A stretch of 64,000 nucleotides of DNA from an uncultured Methanomassiliicoccus sp. (GTDB taxonomy: Archaea; Thermoplasmatota; Thermoplasmata; Methanomassiliicoccales; Methanomassiliicoccaceae). The notes beneath the pieces were generated by a model. The model did no database searches, was not told where the DNA came from, and worked only from the letters and a program-made list of their open reading frames with translations. The position numbers and the translations under genes were made by a program. Location: positions 248,001 to 312,000 of the forward strand of contig CALUEU010000002.1 of the NCBI GenBank assembly GCA_944319735.1. Direction: 5' to 3'. Below, one piece after another: positions 35,689 through 44,031 of the stretch. Position 1 is the first letter of the stretch, and each line of letters opens with the position of its first letter.

Positions 35689-37338
35689 ATGAAGACTGAT
35701 GTTGAAATTGCAAGCGAAGCACGCATGGAACCGATACAGTCTGCGGCTTCTAAACTTGGTTTTACACCTGACGATCTGCATCTTTACGGCAAATATGCTG
35801 CCAAAATTCCTCTGGACATTCTCAAGCGTTTCGACAGTAAGCCAGACGGTAAACTAGTTCTTGTTACTGCCATCACCGCCACTAAGGCCGGGGAAGGCAA
35901 AACAGTCACATCAATCGGTCTGATTGAAGCACTGGGCCGTTTGGGCGTGAAGGTGGCTGGAGGCCTCAGAGAACCCTCCATGGGACCGGTGTTTGGCATC
36001 AAGGGAGGAGCTACCGGAGGCGGCTATGCACAAGTCTACCCGATGTGGGATATCAACCTGCACTTCACAGGCGACATTCATGCAGCCTCAGCAGCCCATA
36101 ATCTTCTCTCGGCAATGGTGGAGAATCATCTTGCAAAGGGCAACGAGCTGCAGATTGATCCTACCAGAGTGACATGGAAGAAAACAATGGATACAAACTG
36201 CAGGGAACTCAGAAATGTTGTTGTCGGTCTGGGAGGAAAAAGCACCGGTGGAATCCCGAGAGAAAGCGGGTTCATCATCACATCAGCATCTGAAATCAGC
36301 GCCATCCTTGCTTTGGCAAATTCCGTCTCAGATTTAAGGAAAAGACTGGGAGAGATAGTCGTAGCCTACAACATTCACGGCAAGCCGGTAACCGCAGAAC
36401 AGATCGGCTGCGTGGGTGCAATGATGTTAATCCTCAAGGATGCCATCAATCCCAACTTAGTTCAGACTTTAGAAGGAGACCCCGTTTACATTCATGGATT
36501 TCCCTTTGCCAACATCGCCCATGGTAACAGCAGCGTCATTTCTACAAAATACGGCTTGAAGACTGCAGACGTTTTAGTGACTGAAGGAGGGTTTGCTGCC
36601 GATCTGGGAGCTGAAAAGTTCTTTGACATAGTGTGCAAGCAGGCTGGCTTCCGTCCGGACTGTGCAGTCGTCGTTGCTTCTATCAGAGCAATCAAACTTC
36701 ATGATGCACTAGGGGAAGAGTCACTGGAGCGTGGCTTTGCCAATCTGGATAAGCATGTTGAGAATATCAAGAAGTTCGGCGTGCCTCCTGTAGTTGCCAT
36801 TAACCGCTTTTCTATTGATACCGATGAAGAAATCGAGGCGGTAAGAAAGCACTGCGGAAAGCTGGGAGTGCCCTGTGCAATTTCAGAAGTCTTTGCTAAA
36901 GGCGGTGAAGGGGGAAAAGAGCTGGCACAGGCAGTTATGAAGGTTCTTGAAGAAGGCAAGGCTGATTTTCACACCCTCTATGAGGATTCATTGACAATTA
37001 AAGAAAAAATCCACAGGATTGCTACAGAAATTTACGGAGCTTCCGGAGTCAGATATGTGGGAACTGCTGAAAGAGATATAAAATCAATAGAGCAGTCAGG
37101 CAAAGGAAGCCTGCCAATCTGTGTCGCCAAGACTCAACTGTCAATTTCAGACAACCCGGCGCTCAAGGGAGCCCCGACAGGCTGGGAGCTGGAAGTCAGA
37201 GAAGTCACTCTGTCTGCTGGAGCAGGCTTCATCGTTCCTATATGCGGAACGATCATGCTGATTCCTGGTCTGCCTACCGATCCGGCCGCCAAGCATATTG
37301 ATTACACAGACGACGGAAAAATCATCGGTCTGAGCTGA
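35689..37338 (+). CDS. fhs: formate-tetrahydrofolate ligase
   Basis: ATP-dependent formation of 10-formyl-THF from formate and THF. The 549-residue length is typical. P-loop-like TATKAGEGKT appears here as ITATKAGEGKTVTSIGL (about 60-75), followed by LREPSMGPVFGIKGGATGGGYAQV and NLHFTGDIHA. It feeds the reductive THF branch (FolD step not in window), then MetF/MetV encoded about 3 kb downstream, and supplies PurH. Rare in archaea outside certain lineages, so likely of bacterial ancestry. Confidence 0.97.
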   Translation: MKTDVEIASEARMEPIQSAASKLGFTPDDLHLYGKYAAKIPLDILKRFDSKPDGKLVLVTAITATKAGEGKTVTSIGLIEALGRLGVKVAGGLREPSMGPVFGIKGGATGGGYAQVYPMWDINLHFTGDIHAASAAHNLLSAMVENHLAKGNELQIDPTRVTWKKTMDTNCRELRNVVVGLGGKSTGGIPRESGFIITSASEISAILALANSVSDLRKRLGEIVVAYNIHGKPVTAEQIGCVGAMMLILKDAINPNLVQTLEGDPVYIHGFPFANIAHGNSSVISTKYGLKTADVLVTEGGFAADLGAEKFFDIVCKQAGFRPDCAVVVASIRAIKLHDALGEESLERGFANLDKHVENIKKFGVPPVVAINRFSIDTDEEIEAVRKHCGKLGVPCAISEVFAKGGEGGKELAQAVMKVLEEGKADFHTLYEDSLTIKEKIHRIATEIYGASGVRYVGTAERDIKSIEQSGKGSLPICVAKTQLSISDNPALKGAPTGWELEVREVTLSAGAGFIVPICGTIMLIPGLPTDPAAKHIDYTDDGKIIGLS

Positions 37339-38128
37339 ACTCTTCAGCGTACTCTTCCAGCGTTACAAACTCAAAATCTTTATCAAGAGCGTAGGACAGA
37401 ATGTCTCTCAGCTCTTCCTTATTTTGTTTTACTTTCTCTTTTGAAAACATTCCTGAGTAATTTTCTACCACATGCCATGAGTGATCTCCAAACACCAGCA
37501 GCGGCACATCTTTTGACATGAGATATTTGTAATCGGCAGGAGAACGTTTTCCTTCATGTAGGGGCCATAAATAAGACTGCATCCACCTACCACCTGAGTC
37601 TCTTGTTTTCAAGATCGGTATTTCTAGAATTTTGTCTTTGACGCAGATGCATTCATCATCTGCCTTTACGGTCGACGAGCTGTATTTAAATCCTAAATTT
37701 GAAATTATCGAGCGTATGCGGTCATCATAGTGAAGGTAAGGTGCTCTGAATCCTCGAGGATCTTTTTTGAAGACTTCTCTTACTGCTCTGATCCCTTTTT
37801 CTACAGCTTCTTTTATTTCTTCATTGGTAAGAATTACTCCGCTGTCTTTTCCTGTCAGATCCTCATGGTTGTAACCATGGCATGCGATCTCGTGATTCCT
37901 CATTAAGTCTCTTAAATCACAGTCTGCACTGATGACTTCAGCAGTTCTGCCTTCCATGAAAAACGTGCCTTTAATTCCCAGCTCATTCAAAACATCAATG
38001 AATATCTTCAAACCTTCAGAAGATGAACTGAAACGGGTGCAGCCGTCAGGACAGACAGCATCAGGGCTGCCCTGTGCTGCTTGATTAACATCTCTGTCGA
38101 CATCTACCGTAAATGATATCAGAGCCAC
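37322..38128 (-). CDS. polysaccharide deacetylase family protein
   Basis: The 268-residue NodB-type carbohydrate esterase domain has the catalytic Asp in FTVDVD (about 5-10), the metal-binding H-x3-H in CHGYNHEDL, and the FRAPYLHYDDR motif. No signal peptide, so cytoplasmic; cytoplasmic members often act on sugar precursors or as amidases. The 3' end overlaps the fhs stop by 17 bp (convergent). Confidence 0.88.
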   Translation of the reverse strand: MALISFTVDVDRDVNQAAQGSPDAVCPDGCTRFSSSSEGLKIFIDVLNELGIKGTFFMEGRTAEVISADCDLRDLMRNHEIACHGYNHEDLTGKDSGVILTNEEIKEAVEKGIRAVREVFKKDPRGFRAPYLHYDDRIRSIISNLGFKYSSSTVKADDECICVKDKILEIPILKTRDSGGRWMQSYLWPLHEGKRSPADYKYLMSKDVPLLVFGDHSWHVVENYSGMFSKEKVKQNKEELRDILSYALDKDFEFVTLEEYAEEFSSDR

Positions 38129-38206
38129 AAACCGCTATATTCTTGTCTGTTATTCAAGCTTCCTTCATAAAATGAATAAACTATAGCATCATCTCAGAGG
38201 AACAAT

Positions 38207-39208
38207 ATGTACGAAGTCGGGATCATCGGGGGAGGAGCTGCCGGACTTGCCGCGGCTCTCGAGCTTTCCAGGAGGAGAGTATCTTCTGTAGTGATAGATT
38301 CCGACAAGCACATAGGCGGCTTGTCAAGAGACTTGTGTTGCAAAGCAAACCCGGTCTGTCAGAGATGTGATGCCTGCTCTCCTGTAGATATCAGGAGGGA
38401 GGTAAGGAAGTCTCCATTCGTTACGCTGATATCTAGTTCTGATGTAATCGATGCCTCCGGCGGACCAGGAGCGTACACACTTTCACTTCAGTCATCTTCA
38501 GGCATCTCGGAGATTGAGGTAAAATCTGTAATCGTAGCTATTGGATCGCCGACTTTTGATGCTGCTAGGGATGCAAGGTACCGTTATTCCGACTGTGCTG
38601 ACGTCCTTACCTCTAGAGATTTGGAGACAATGATGATTTCCGGCAACATCAGTGTGCCCTCAACTGGTAAAACTCCTCAGAGTCTGGCAGTTATTCAATG
38701 TGTAGGTTCCAGGGATGCCAAACACGGCGCCCCCTATTGCTCCAAGGTGTGCTGCAAGTACTCCCTTAAGCTTGTGAAACGAGTCAGAAAGGAGCTGCCG
38801 GAGATTGAAGTTACATTTTTCTACAGAGACTGGAGGCCTTCTGACAGGGAATATGACAAACTTGCTGAATATGGTAAGGAAAAGGGTGTGCATGTAGTAA
38901 GAAGCAGGCCGGCAGAAGTCATAATCGGTTCCAGGCCATTAGTCAGATACGCCACGGTTGAAGACGAAGTCCGCGAAGATCCGTTTGACATTGTTGTACT
39001 GGCGGTAGGACTCCAGCCTCCGCAGAACTCACAGAAGCTCGCTTCCTCTTTAGGTATGGAATGCAACCAATACGGCTTCTTTATCAAGAAAGGAGAGGGA
39101 GCTTATGCCGCCGGTTGCTGCACCGGTCCCAAGGATATCAGAGAAAGTGTGGAAGAAGGCATAGCTGCTGCAGGCAAGGCAGCTGCATTTCTGGAGGGCC
39201 TTCAATGA
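38207..39208 (+). CDS. HdrA-like FAD protein, N-terminal half
   Basis: A 333-residue FAD-binding protein: dinucleotide motif GIIGGGAAGLAAALEL (6-21), then a Cys cluster CCKANPVCQRCDAC (about 44-57) where HdrA binds a cluster, then the HdrA signature QCVGSRDAKHGAPYCSKVCC (about 163-182). It lacks the ferredoxin domain of full HdrA, which is encoded by the next gene with a 4-bp overlap. Likely the flavin core of an electron-transferring complex with MvhD, MetV and MetF. Confidence 0.85.
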   Translation: MYEVGIIGGGAAGLAAALELSRRRVSSVVIDSDKHIGGLSRDLCCKANPVCQRCDACSPVDIRREVRKSPFVTLISSSDVIDASGGPGAYTLSLQSSSGISEIEVKSVIVAIGSPTFDAARDARYRYSDCADVLTSRDLETMMISGNISVPSTGKTPQSLAVIQCVGSRDAKHGAPYCSKVCCKYSLKLVKRVRKELPEIEVTFFYRDWRPSDREYDKLAEYGKEKGVHVVRSRPAEVIIGSRPLVRYATVEDEVREDPFDIVVLAVGLQPPQNSQKLASSLGMECNQYGFFIKKGEGAYAAGCCTGPKDIRESVEEGIAAAGKAAAFLEGLQ

Positions 39209-40284
39209 TTCTCATCGTAGGGGGAGGGAAATCTTCAGAGATTGCCGCGGAAGAGGTCATACGTCAAGGCGCTGTTCCGTTGCGCCTGGTGCTTCCTGAA
39301 GAGACTTTTTCATTCTTGCCTGACGTTGAAACGGTCAAAGGCAGGCTTCTTAGTTTTACGGGCGTACAGGGAAATTTCCAGGCAGAGATTGAGATTGACA
39401 GGGAAGTTAAAAAATTCAATGTCGGCGCTGCTGTCATTGCCGTAGACGAAACCCCTAAAGTCTCTGATACAGACTGCATAACATTATCTTCAATTTTAGA
39501 AAATAATTATCTGAAATGCAGCGGCACGATTGTAATTCTGCTTGACGCCAAGAAGCCTTCCCGTGCATCTCACATCGTGGCGGTGGAGAAAGCCATTGAA
39601 ATAAAAGACAACAATCCAGACTGCAGAATTTATATCATTACTCCGGAAGTGAGGACCTTCGGACTTGACGAACTTGAGTACTGCAAGGCTCAGAAGAAAG
39701 GCATTATTTTCATCAGGGCAGAGGATATCAAGCACTCTTCAGGCAAAATGAAAGTAACCGATTCGCCGTCAGGAAAAGTACTGGATATTACACCTGACTT
39801 AGTAATTACGGATGAAGAGCAGGAAGTAAAGAACGCTGCTCTCTGGGCAAAGGCCTTTTCCATCAATCTTTATGAGGATGGTCATTTCCGCCTGGGAAAT
39901 GTGAGCAGAGGTCCTGTGACTTCAATGAGGAACGGAGTCTTTCTCTGCGGTACCGCTTCACGCGCCCTGCTGCCGAGGGAAATGGATACTTCCGCCAGAG
40001 CTGCTGCAACACGAGCTGTGACAGCTTCTCAGACTCCTTTAATGCTTAATTCAGCAGAAGTCGACGAGGAGAAATGTGCTTCCTGTATGACCTGCGTCAG
40101 AGTATGTCTGTTTCATGCTCCTTCCATCAATGAGAAAGGTAAGTCTGAGATCTGCAGAGATCTCTGCCAGTCCTGCGGACTGTGTGTAAATCTCTGTCCT
40201 GCTTCTGCCATTTCTTTCAAAGGAGTTTCAAGGATAGAACTCAGAAATGCCGTTGACGATGTCCTGAGGTGTTTGCATGAATGA
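39205..40284 (+). CDS. HdrA-like C-terminal half with 2x[4Fe-4S] ferredoxin domain
   Basis: A 359-residue protein starting with a Rossmann-like MILIVGGGKSSEIAAE and resembling the second half of HdrA. It ends in two [4Fe-4S] motifs, CASCMTCVRVC and CQSCGLCVNLCP (about 290-340). The ATG at 39205 overlaps the previous stop; the longer in-frame start at 39061 is an artefact of the overlapping gene. Together the pair reconstitutes a split HdrA. Confidence 0.82.
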   Translation: MILIVGGGKSSEIAAEEVIRQGAVPLRLVLPEETFSFLPDVETVKGRLLSFTGVQGNFQAEIEIDREVKKFNVGAAVIAVDETPKVSDTDCITLSSILENNYLKCSGTIVILLDAKKPSRASHIVAVEKAIEIKDNNPDCRIYIITPEVRTFGLDELEYCKAQKKGIIFIRAEDIKHSSGKMKVTDSPSGKVLDITPDLVITDEEQEVKNAALWAKAFSINLYEDGHFRLGNVSRGPVTSMRNGVFLCGTASRALLPREMDTSARAAATRAVTASQTPLMLNSAEVDEEKCASCMTCVRVCLFHAPSINEKGKSEICRDLCQSCGLCVNLCPASAISFKGVSRIELRNAVDDVLRCLHE

Positions 40285-40669
40285 CTGCAGTATTTTGATA
40301 ATTTGTTGTGAAAAAATGAAAGAAACAGTGGAGAGAGCCAGCCTTGAAAACTCTGCAGTCTTAGCACTTCCATGTTTGGGAAGAATTGACGAGGCCGTTA
40401 TTCTGCGTGCTTTCAGGAAAGGAGCAGATGCCGTCATAGTTGCGGGCTGTGTCGAAGGAAACTGCAAATACAACTCTGGAAACTACCAGGCCAGACGCTG
40501 TGTGAATGAAGTCAGAGACATTCTTGAAGAAATAGGCATCAGCGGCGAGAGGCTGGAAATTCTGAACTTATCTCCTAATCAAGCAGTTGATTTAGTTAAT
40601 TTATTTGAAAATATGAAAGAAGTCGTGCTGAGGCTGGGACATCCCGACATCCTGGGGGCCGAAAGATGA
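40277..40669 (+). CDS. mvhD: MvhD-like iron-sulfur electron-transfer subunit
   Basis: A 130-residue protein of the MvhD/HdrA-associated family, which carries a [2Fe-2S] cluster between an electron donor and HdrA. Conserved: LPCLGRIDEAVILRAFRKGADAVIVAGC, GNCKYNSGNYQA. The N-terminal cysteine pair is adjacent (ICCE) rather than the usual CxxC, a possible ligand change. Overlaps both neighbours (8 and 4 bp). No hydrogenase subunits nearby, so the donor may be MetVF. Confidence 0.88.
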   Translation: MNDCSILIICCEKMKETVERASLENSAVLALPCLGRIDEAVILRAFRKGADAVIVAGCVEGNCKYNSGNYQARRCVNEVRDILEEIGISGERLEILNLSPNQAVDLVNLFENMKEVVLRLGHPDILGAER

Positions 40670-41367
40670 TAATTGCTGAAAGAAAACCAATTTCTGAGAT
40701 TATTTCAATTATTGGAAACAATAAGAAAATACTGATTGCCGGCTGCCGTTCCTGTGCGTCTGTATGTATGGCGGGCGGTGACAGGGAAGTTGCCACTTTG
40801 TCTGAAGCTCTCGGTCTGTACTCAGACTTGAATTCCCTGGGATGGGAGATATCTGAAATTTCTAAAGAAAGGCAGTGTGAGAAGGAGTGGGCCAGAGAGA
40901 TTGCCGAAGAGGCTTCTTCAGCAGATGTCATTTTGTCTCTGGGATGCGGGGTTGGAGTGCAGTTTATTCAGGAAGTAAGCGGCATTCCCGTTTTTCCTGG
41001 ACTTAACACCTCAAACATGGGAGGACCGGAAGAACAGGGAATATACCTGGAGAAATGCGGTGGCTGCGGAGACTGTACTCTCCATCTCACCGGCGGGATC
41101 TGTCCTATTGCAAGATGTTCAAAATCTATGCTCAACGGCCCCTGCGGCGGCTCTCAGAACGGGAAATGCGAAATTAATCCTGATACTCAATGCGCCTGGG
41201 ATGCAATTTACCAGAACCTCAAGAGGCTGAACTGCCTGGAGATGCTTTCAGAAATAATTCCGCCTAAAAACTGGATCCCTTCTAGGTCTGGCGGTCCCAG
41301 AAAGATCATCCGTAAAGAGATGGTTTTAAGCGAAGACGAGAAAAAAATCAAGGAGGGTCTAGAATGA
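40666..41367 (+). CDS. metV: MetV-like zinc/iron-sulfur subunit of methylene-THF reductase
   Basis: A 233-residue protein of the MTHFR C-terminal (MetV) family: ILIAGCRSCASVCMAGG near the N-terminus, a LGCGVGVQ segment, and CGGCGDC...GGICPIARCSKSMLNGPCGG, which in bacterial MetV binds clusters. It partners with MetF in acetogen-type methylene-THF reductases that lack NAD(P)H chemistry on MetF alone. Coupled to mvhD and metF by 4-bp overlaps. Confidence 0.9.
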   Translation: MIIAERKPISEIISIIGNNKKILIAGCRSCASVCMAGGDREVATLSEALGLYSDLNSLGWEISEISKERQCEKEWAREIAEEASSADVILSLGCGVGVQFIQEVSGIPVFPGLNTSNMGGPEEQGIYLEKCGGCGDCTLHLTGGICPIARCSKSMLNGPCGGSQNGKCEINPDTQCAWDAIYQNLKRLNCLEMLSEIIPPKNWIPSRSGGPRKIIRKEMVLSEDEKKIKEGLE

Positions 41368-42260
41368 GTCATTTGAAAGACGTCCTAGAATCAGGAAAGT
41401 TCGCCGTGACTGCTGAGATAAGCCCGCCTAAGTCTGCTTCGTGTGAAACAATCAGAAAAAAAGCCGCCATGCTCAAAGACTGCGTCGACGCCGTCAACCT
41501 TACCGACAATCAGACCGCTATCGTAAGAATCTCCAGTTTCGCTTCTTCTCTGGCCTGCCTGCAGGAGGGAGTCGAGCCGATACTGCAGATGACCTGCCGC
41601 GACAGAAACAGAATCGCCATGCAGTCCGACGTTCTCGGCGCCTCTGCTTTCGGCATTCACAATGTAATGTGTTTATCTGGAGACCACCAGAGCTTCGGCA
41701 ATCAGAAGGAGGCTAAGAACGTCTATGACGTCGACTCGATCCAGCAGCTGATGATTTTCAATAAGATGCGTCTTGAAGGTCAGGTCTGGGGAGGAGACGA
41801 GCTTAAAGAGAAGCCGGAATTGTTTCTCGGAGCTGCTGCCAATCCCTTTGCCGATCCTTTTGAATTCAGAGTTCAGAGGTTAGCTAAGAAAATTGCCGCC
41901 GGTGCTGATTTCATTCAGACTCAGGCTGTGTTTGATATTGAAAGATTCAGAGAGTTCATGTCTTCCGTTTGTGACAGAGGCCTCGATAAAAAAGTGCATA
42001 TTCTGGCCGGTGTCATGCCTCTAAAATCTTACAATATGGCCGAACACATGAAAAACAATGTCTCAGGCATCACTCTGCCGGATGGAATGATCTCCAGGAT
42101 GAAATCTGCCGCTGATCCTAAGGAAGAAGGTCTGGCAATCTGCAATGAGACCATTGAAGAAATAAAGAAGATAAAGGGAGTGCACGGCGTGCACATAATG
42201 GCTATTTCCTGGGAATCAGTTGTTCCCAGAATTATTGAAGATGCTGATCTGAGAGATTAA
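41364..42260 (+). CDS. metF: 5,10-methylenetetrahydrofolate reductase
   Basis: Flavin-dependent reduction of methylene-THF to methyl-THF. The 298-residue TIM barrel begins EISPPKSASCETI and contains VNLTDNQTA, LQMTCRDRNR, CLSGDH and FIQTQAVFD, all MetF landmarks. Last gene of the coupled hdrA-hdrA-mvhD-metV-metF run. Its stop overlaps by 4 bp the stop of the convergent methyltransferase gene, whose likely substrate is its product. Confidence 0.96.
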   Translation: MSHLKDVLESGKFAVTAEISPPKSASCETIRKKAAMLKDCVDAVNLTDNQTAIVRISSFASSLACLQEGVEPILQMTCRDRNRIAMQSDVLGASAFGIHNVMCLSGDHQSFGNQKEAKNVYDVDSIQQLMIFNKMRLEGQVWGGDELKEKPELFLGAAANPFADPFEFRVQRLAKKIAAGADFIQTQAVFDIERFREFMSSVCDRGLDKKVHILAGVMPLKSYNMAEHMKNNVSGITLPDGMISRMKSAADPKEEGLAICNETIEEIKKIKGVHGVHIMAISWESVVPRIIEDADLRD

Positions 42261-43033
42261 GCTCTCAGAAAATCATCACAGTAGAGCGACCTGTTCAGCA
42301 AGATCTCTCCGGCCTTGAGGGATTCCATCAGTTCTTTGTCTTCAGGATCCATGATTGCTGAAGACAGTCCGGCGCCCATGAGCATTGCCAGATATGTTGT
42401 GTTGATGAGACTGCGGTTCTTTGCTCCGTTAGAAACATTGCTCAGACCGACTACAGTCCTCGGCGCCGGCTCATTGAGCGACTGAAACATGTTTACTGCT
42501 TGAATGACCTTTGCACATTGATCCTGAGCTGCACAGACTGGCATAACAAGAGGATCTAGAAACAGACGGTCAGGCATAATCTCATATTCCATTGCAGTAG
42601 CCATCATCAGCATGGCCATTTCAGCTCTGGCGTCAGCGGAGTTCGGTATTCCTTTTTCATCCATGCAGAGGCAGATGATTTCTGCGTTGTATTCCCTGCA
42701 GATGGGGAAATATTTCTCCATGCGCGCCGGGTCTGCATTGGTTGAATTCATGATAATCGGATTGTTGCACGCTTTGACTCCAGCTTCCATGGTTTTAGGT
42801 CCGAAGGCATCGATGCACAGAGGGACATCAGTCACTTCCTGGACAGTTGAGACAAGCCAGGTCATGTCTTCCGGGCCGTTGTCTCTTCCCGGTCCTACGT
42901 TGATATCCAAAGCATGGGCGCCGCTGTCTACCTGTTTCAAAGCGAGTTCCTGAATGAATTTTGAATCTCTGTTATCTATCGCCTTTCCTACTGAAATGAA
43001 CTGCCCGTTGATCCTTTCGCTGATTATGAACAC
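42257..43033 (-). CDS. AcsE/MtrH-like methyl-THF corrinoid methyltransferase
   Basis: A 258-residue pterin-binding TIM barrel (DHPS-like) that transfers methyl between methyl-THF and a corrinoid protein. Conserved: SERINGQF, ALDINVGPGRD, NSTNAD, FLDPLVMP and VGLSNVSNG. GTG start at 43033 with GGTGTGATG upstream. Convergent with metF, suggesting a methyl branch Fhs-(FolD)-MetVF-AcsE, though no acs/cdh corrinoid partner is in this window. Confidence 0.88.
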   Translation of the reverse strand: MFIISERINGQFISVGKAIDNRDSKFIQELALKQVDSGAHALDINVGPGRDNGPEDMTWLVSTVQEVTDVPLCIDAFGPKTMEAGVKACNNPIIMNSTNADPARMEKYFPICREYNAEIICLCMDEKGIPNSADARAEMAMLMMATAMEYEIMPDRLFLDPLVMPVCAAQDQCAKVIQAVNMFQSLNEPAPRTVVGLSNVSNGAKNRSLINTTYLAMLMGAGLSSAIMDPEDKELMESLKAGEILLNRSLYCDDFLRA

Positions 43034-43144
43034 GCATCACACCTTTCCAACTGTATTTAGAATGGTGATATTATCATTTCTGCTTCATTGATGGAAATCA
43101 GCTAGGCAGCGATAGAATACAATTCTAATAGTAATTAAAAAAAT

Positions 43145-43708
43145 TTAGAGAGGTAAGACCTCTCTTTGATACTGTTCGTTGATGACTTCTCCGAATGCCC
43201 TGTACATTGCAGAGCCTCCGCAGATAACTCCCAGAGCACCGGATATTATCGGAATTATCTCACTGCCTGTGAAGTCACCTGCAGCGATGATAAAGAACAA
43301 TAACGCCAGTGTTCCAAAAATTACTTTCAGTGAAGTGTCGGAGCGCAGCGTTCCTATGAAAAGGAAAAGCGTCAGAATTCCCCACAGCAGGAAGAACATT
43401 CCTCCAGCCGTTGCAGTATTTGCTTCACCGAATGGATTCAGGACTATGAGGACGAAAGCCATCCAGAAAAATCCGTATGATGTGAAGGCAGTAGCTCCAA
43501 AAGTGTTCCCATTCTTATACTCCATAATTCCTGCGATCAGCTGTGCCAGTCCGCCGTAGAAAATTCCCAGCGCCAGGATTGTAATATCCATGGGGAACAG
43601 CCCTAAATTATGAAATGACAGCAGTACCGTTGTCATCCCGAAACCAAGAAGCCCTAAGGGCGCAGGGTTTGCAAGAACTTTGGTCGGCATATTGTTTTTG
43701 TCGGCCAT
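43145..43708 (-). CDS. satP: acetate/succinate transporter (SatP/GPR1-FUN34-YaaH family)
   Basis: A 187-residue membrane protein with six transmembrane helices and the family signature NPAPLGLLGFG (about 14-24). FYGGLAQLIAGIMEYKNGNTFGATAFTSYG forms the pore constriction region. Moves acetate or succinate with protons, or acts as an anion channel. No N-terminal extension, normal length. Confidence 0.93.
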   Translation of the reverse strand: MADKNNMPTKVLANPAPLGLLGFGMTTVLLSFHNLGLFPMDITILALGIFYGGLAQLIAGIMEYKNGNTFGATAFTSYGFFWMAFVLIVLNPFGEANTATAGGMFFLLWGILTLFLFIGTLRSDTSLKVIFGTLALLFFIIAAGDFTGSEIIPIISGALGVICGGSAMYRAFGEVINEQYQREVLPL

Positions 43709-44031
43709 GAAATGTTGATTAAATTCTGCTATATATTAGTTTTAGTATTTGTTGAATATATCATTCGTTAATCGACGATGTAATATTATTATTGGATCTC
43801 GATTAGACTGTAATTCGTCATCTCTCAGCGATATCCGCAGTATATTGCAGGATATTCTATGCTACGAAAATACATCTAAAAATCATCAAAATCGAAAGAT
43901 ATGCCTCTCAAAATTCAAGATTACACTTGTCTTACCGATTGATTCAGACGTTTTTGATAATAAGCTTCATATGGGAAGGTAAGATATATAGCTGGTAAAC
44001 CTCACGGTTTGCTTTTCGTGGAGGCCTGATT
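43709..44031. other. intergenic region between satP and purH
   Basis: A 323-bp AT-rich stretch without a credible gene. It holds a near-perfect palindrome (43831-43855: ATATCCGCA, GTATAT, TGC-A-GGATAT, one bulged A), a TATA box AGATATATAG (43982-43991) and GGAGG (44020-44024) for purH. A 77-codon open frame here has no ribosome-binding site and no recognisable features. Confidence 0.5.

Noticed and set aside
43749-43982. 77-codon frame upstream of purH
   Set aside because: No ribosome-binding site, no domain pattern; crosses the palindrome and promoter.
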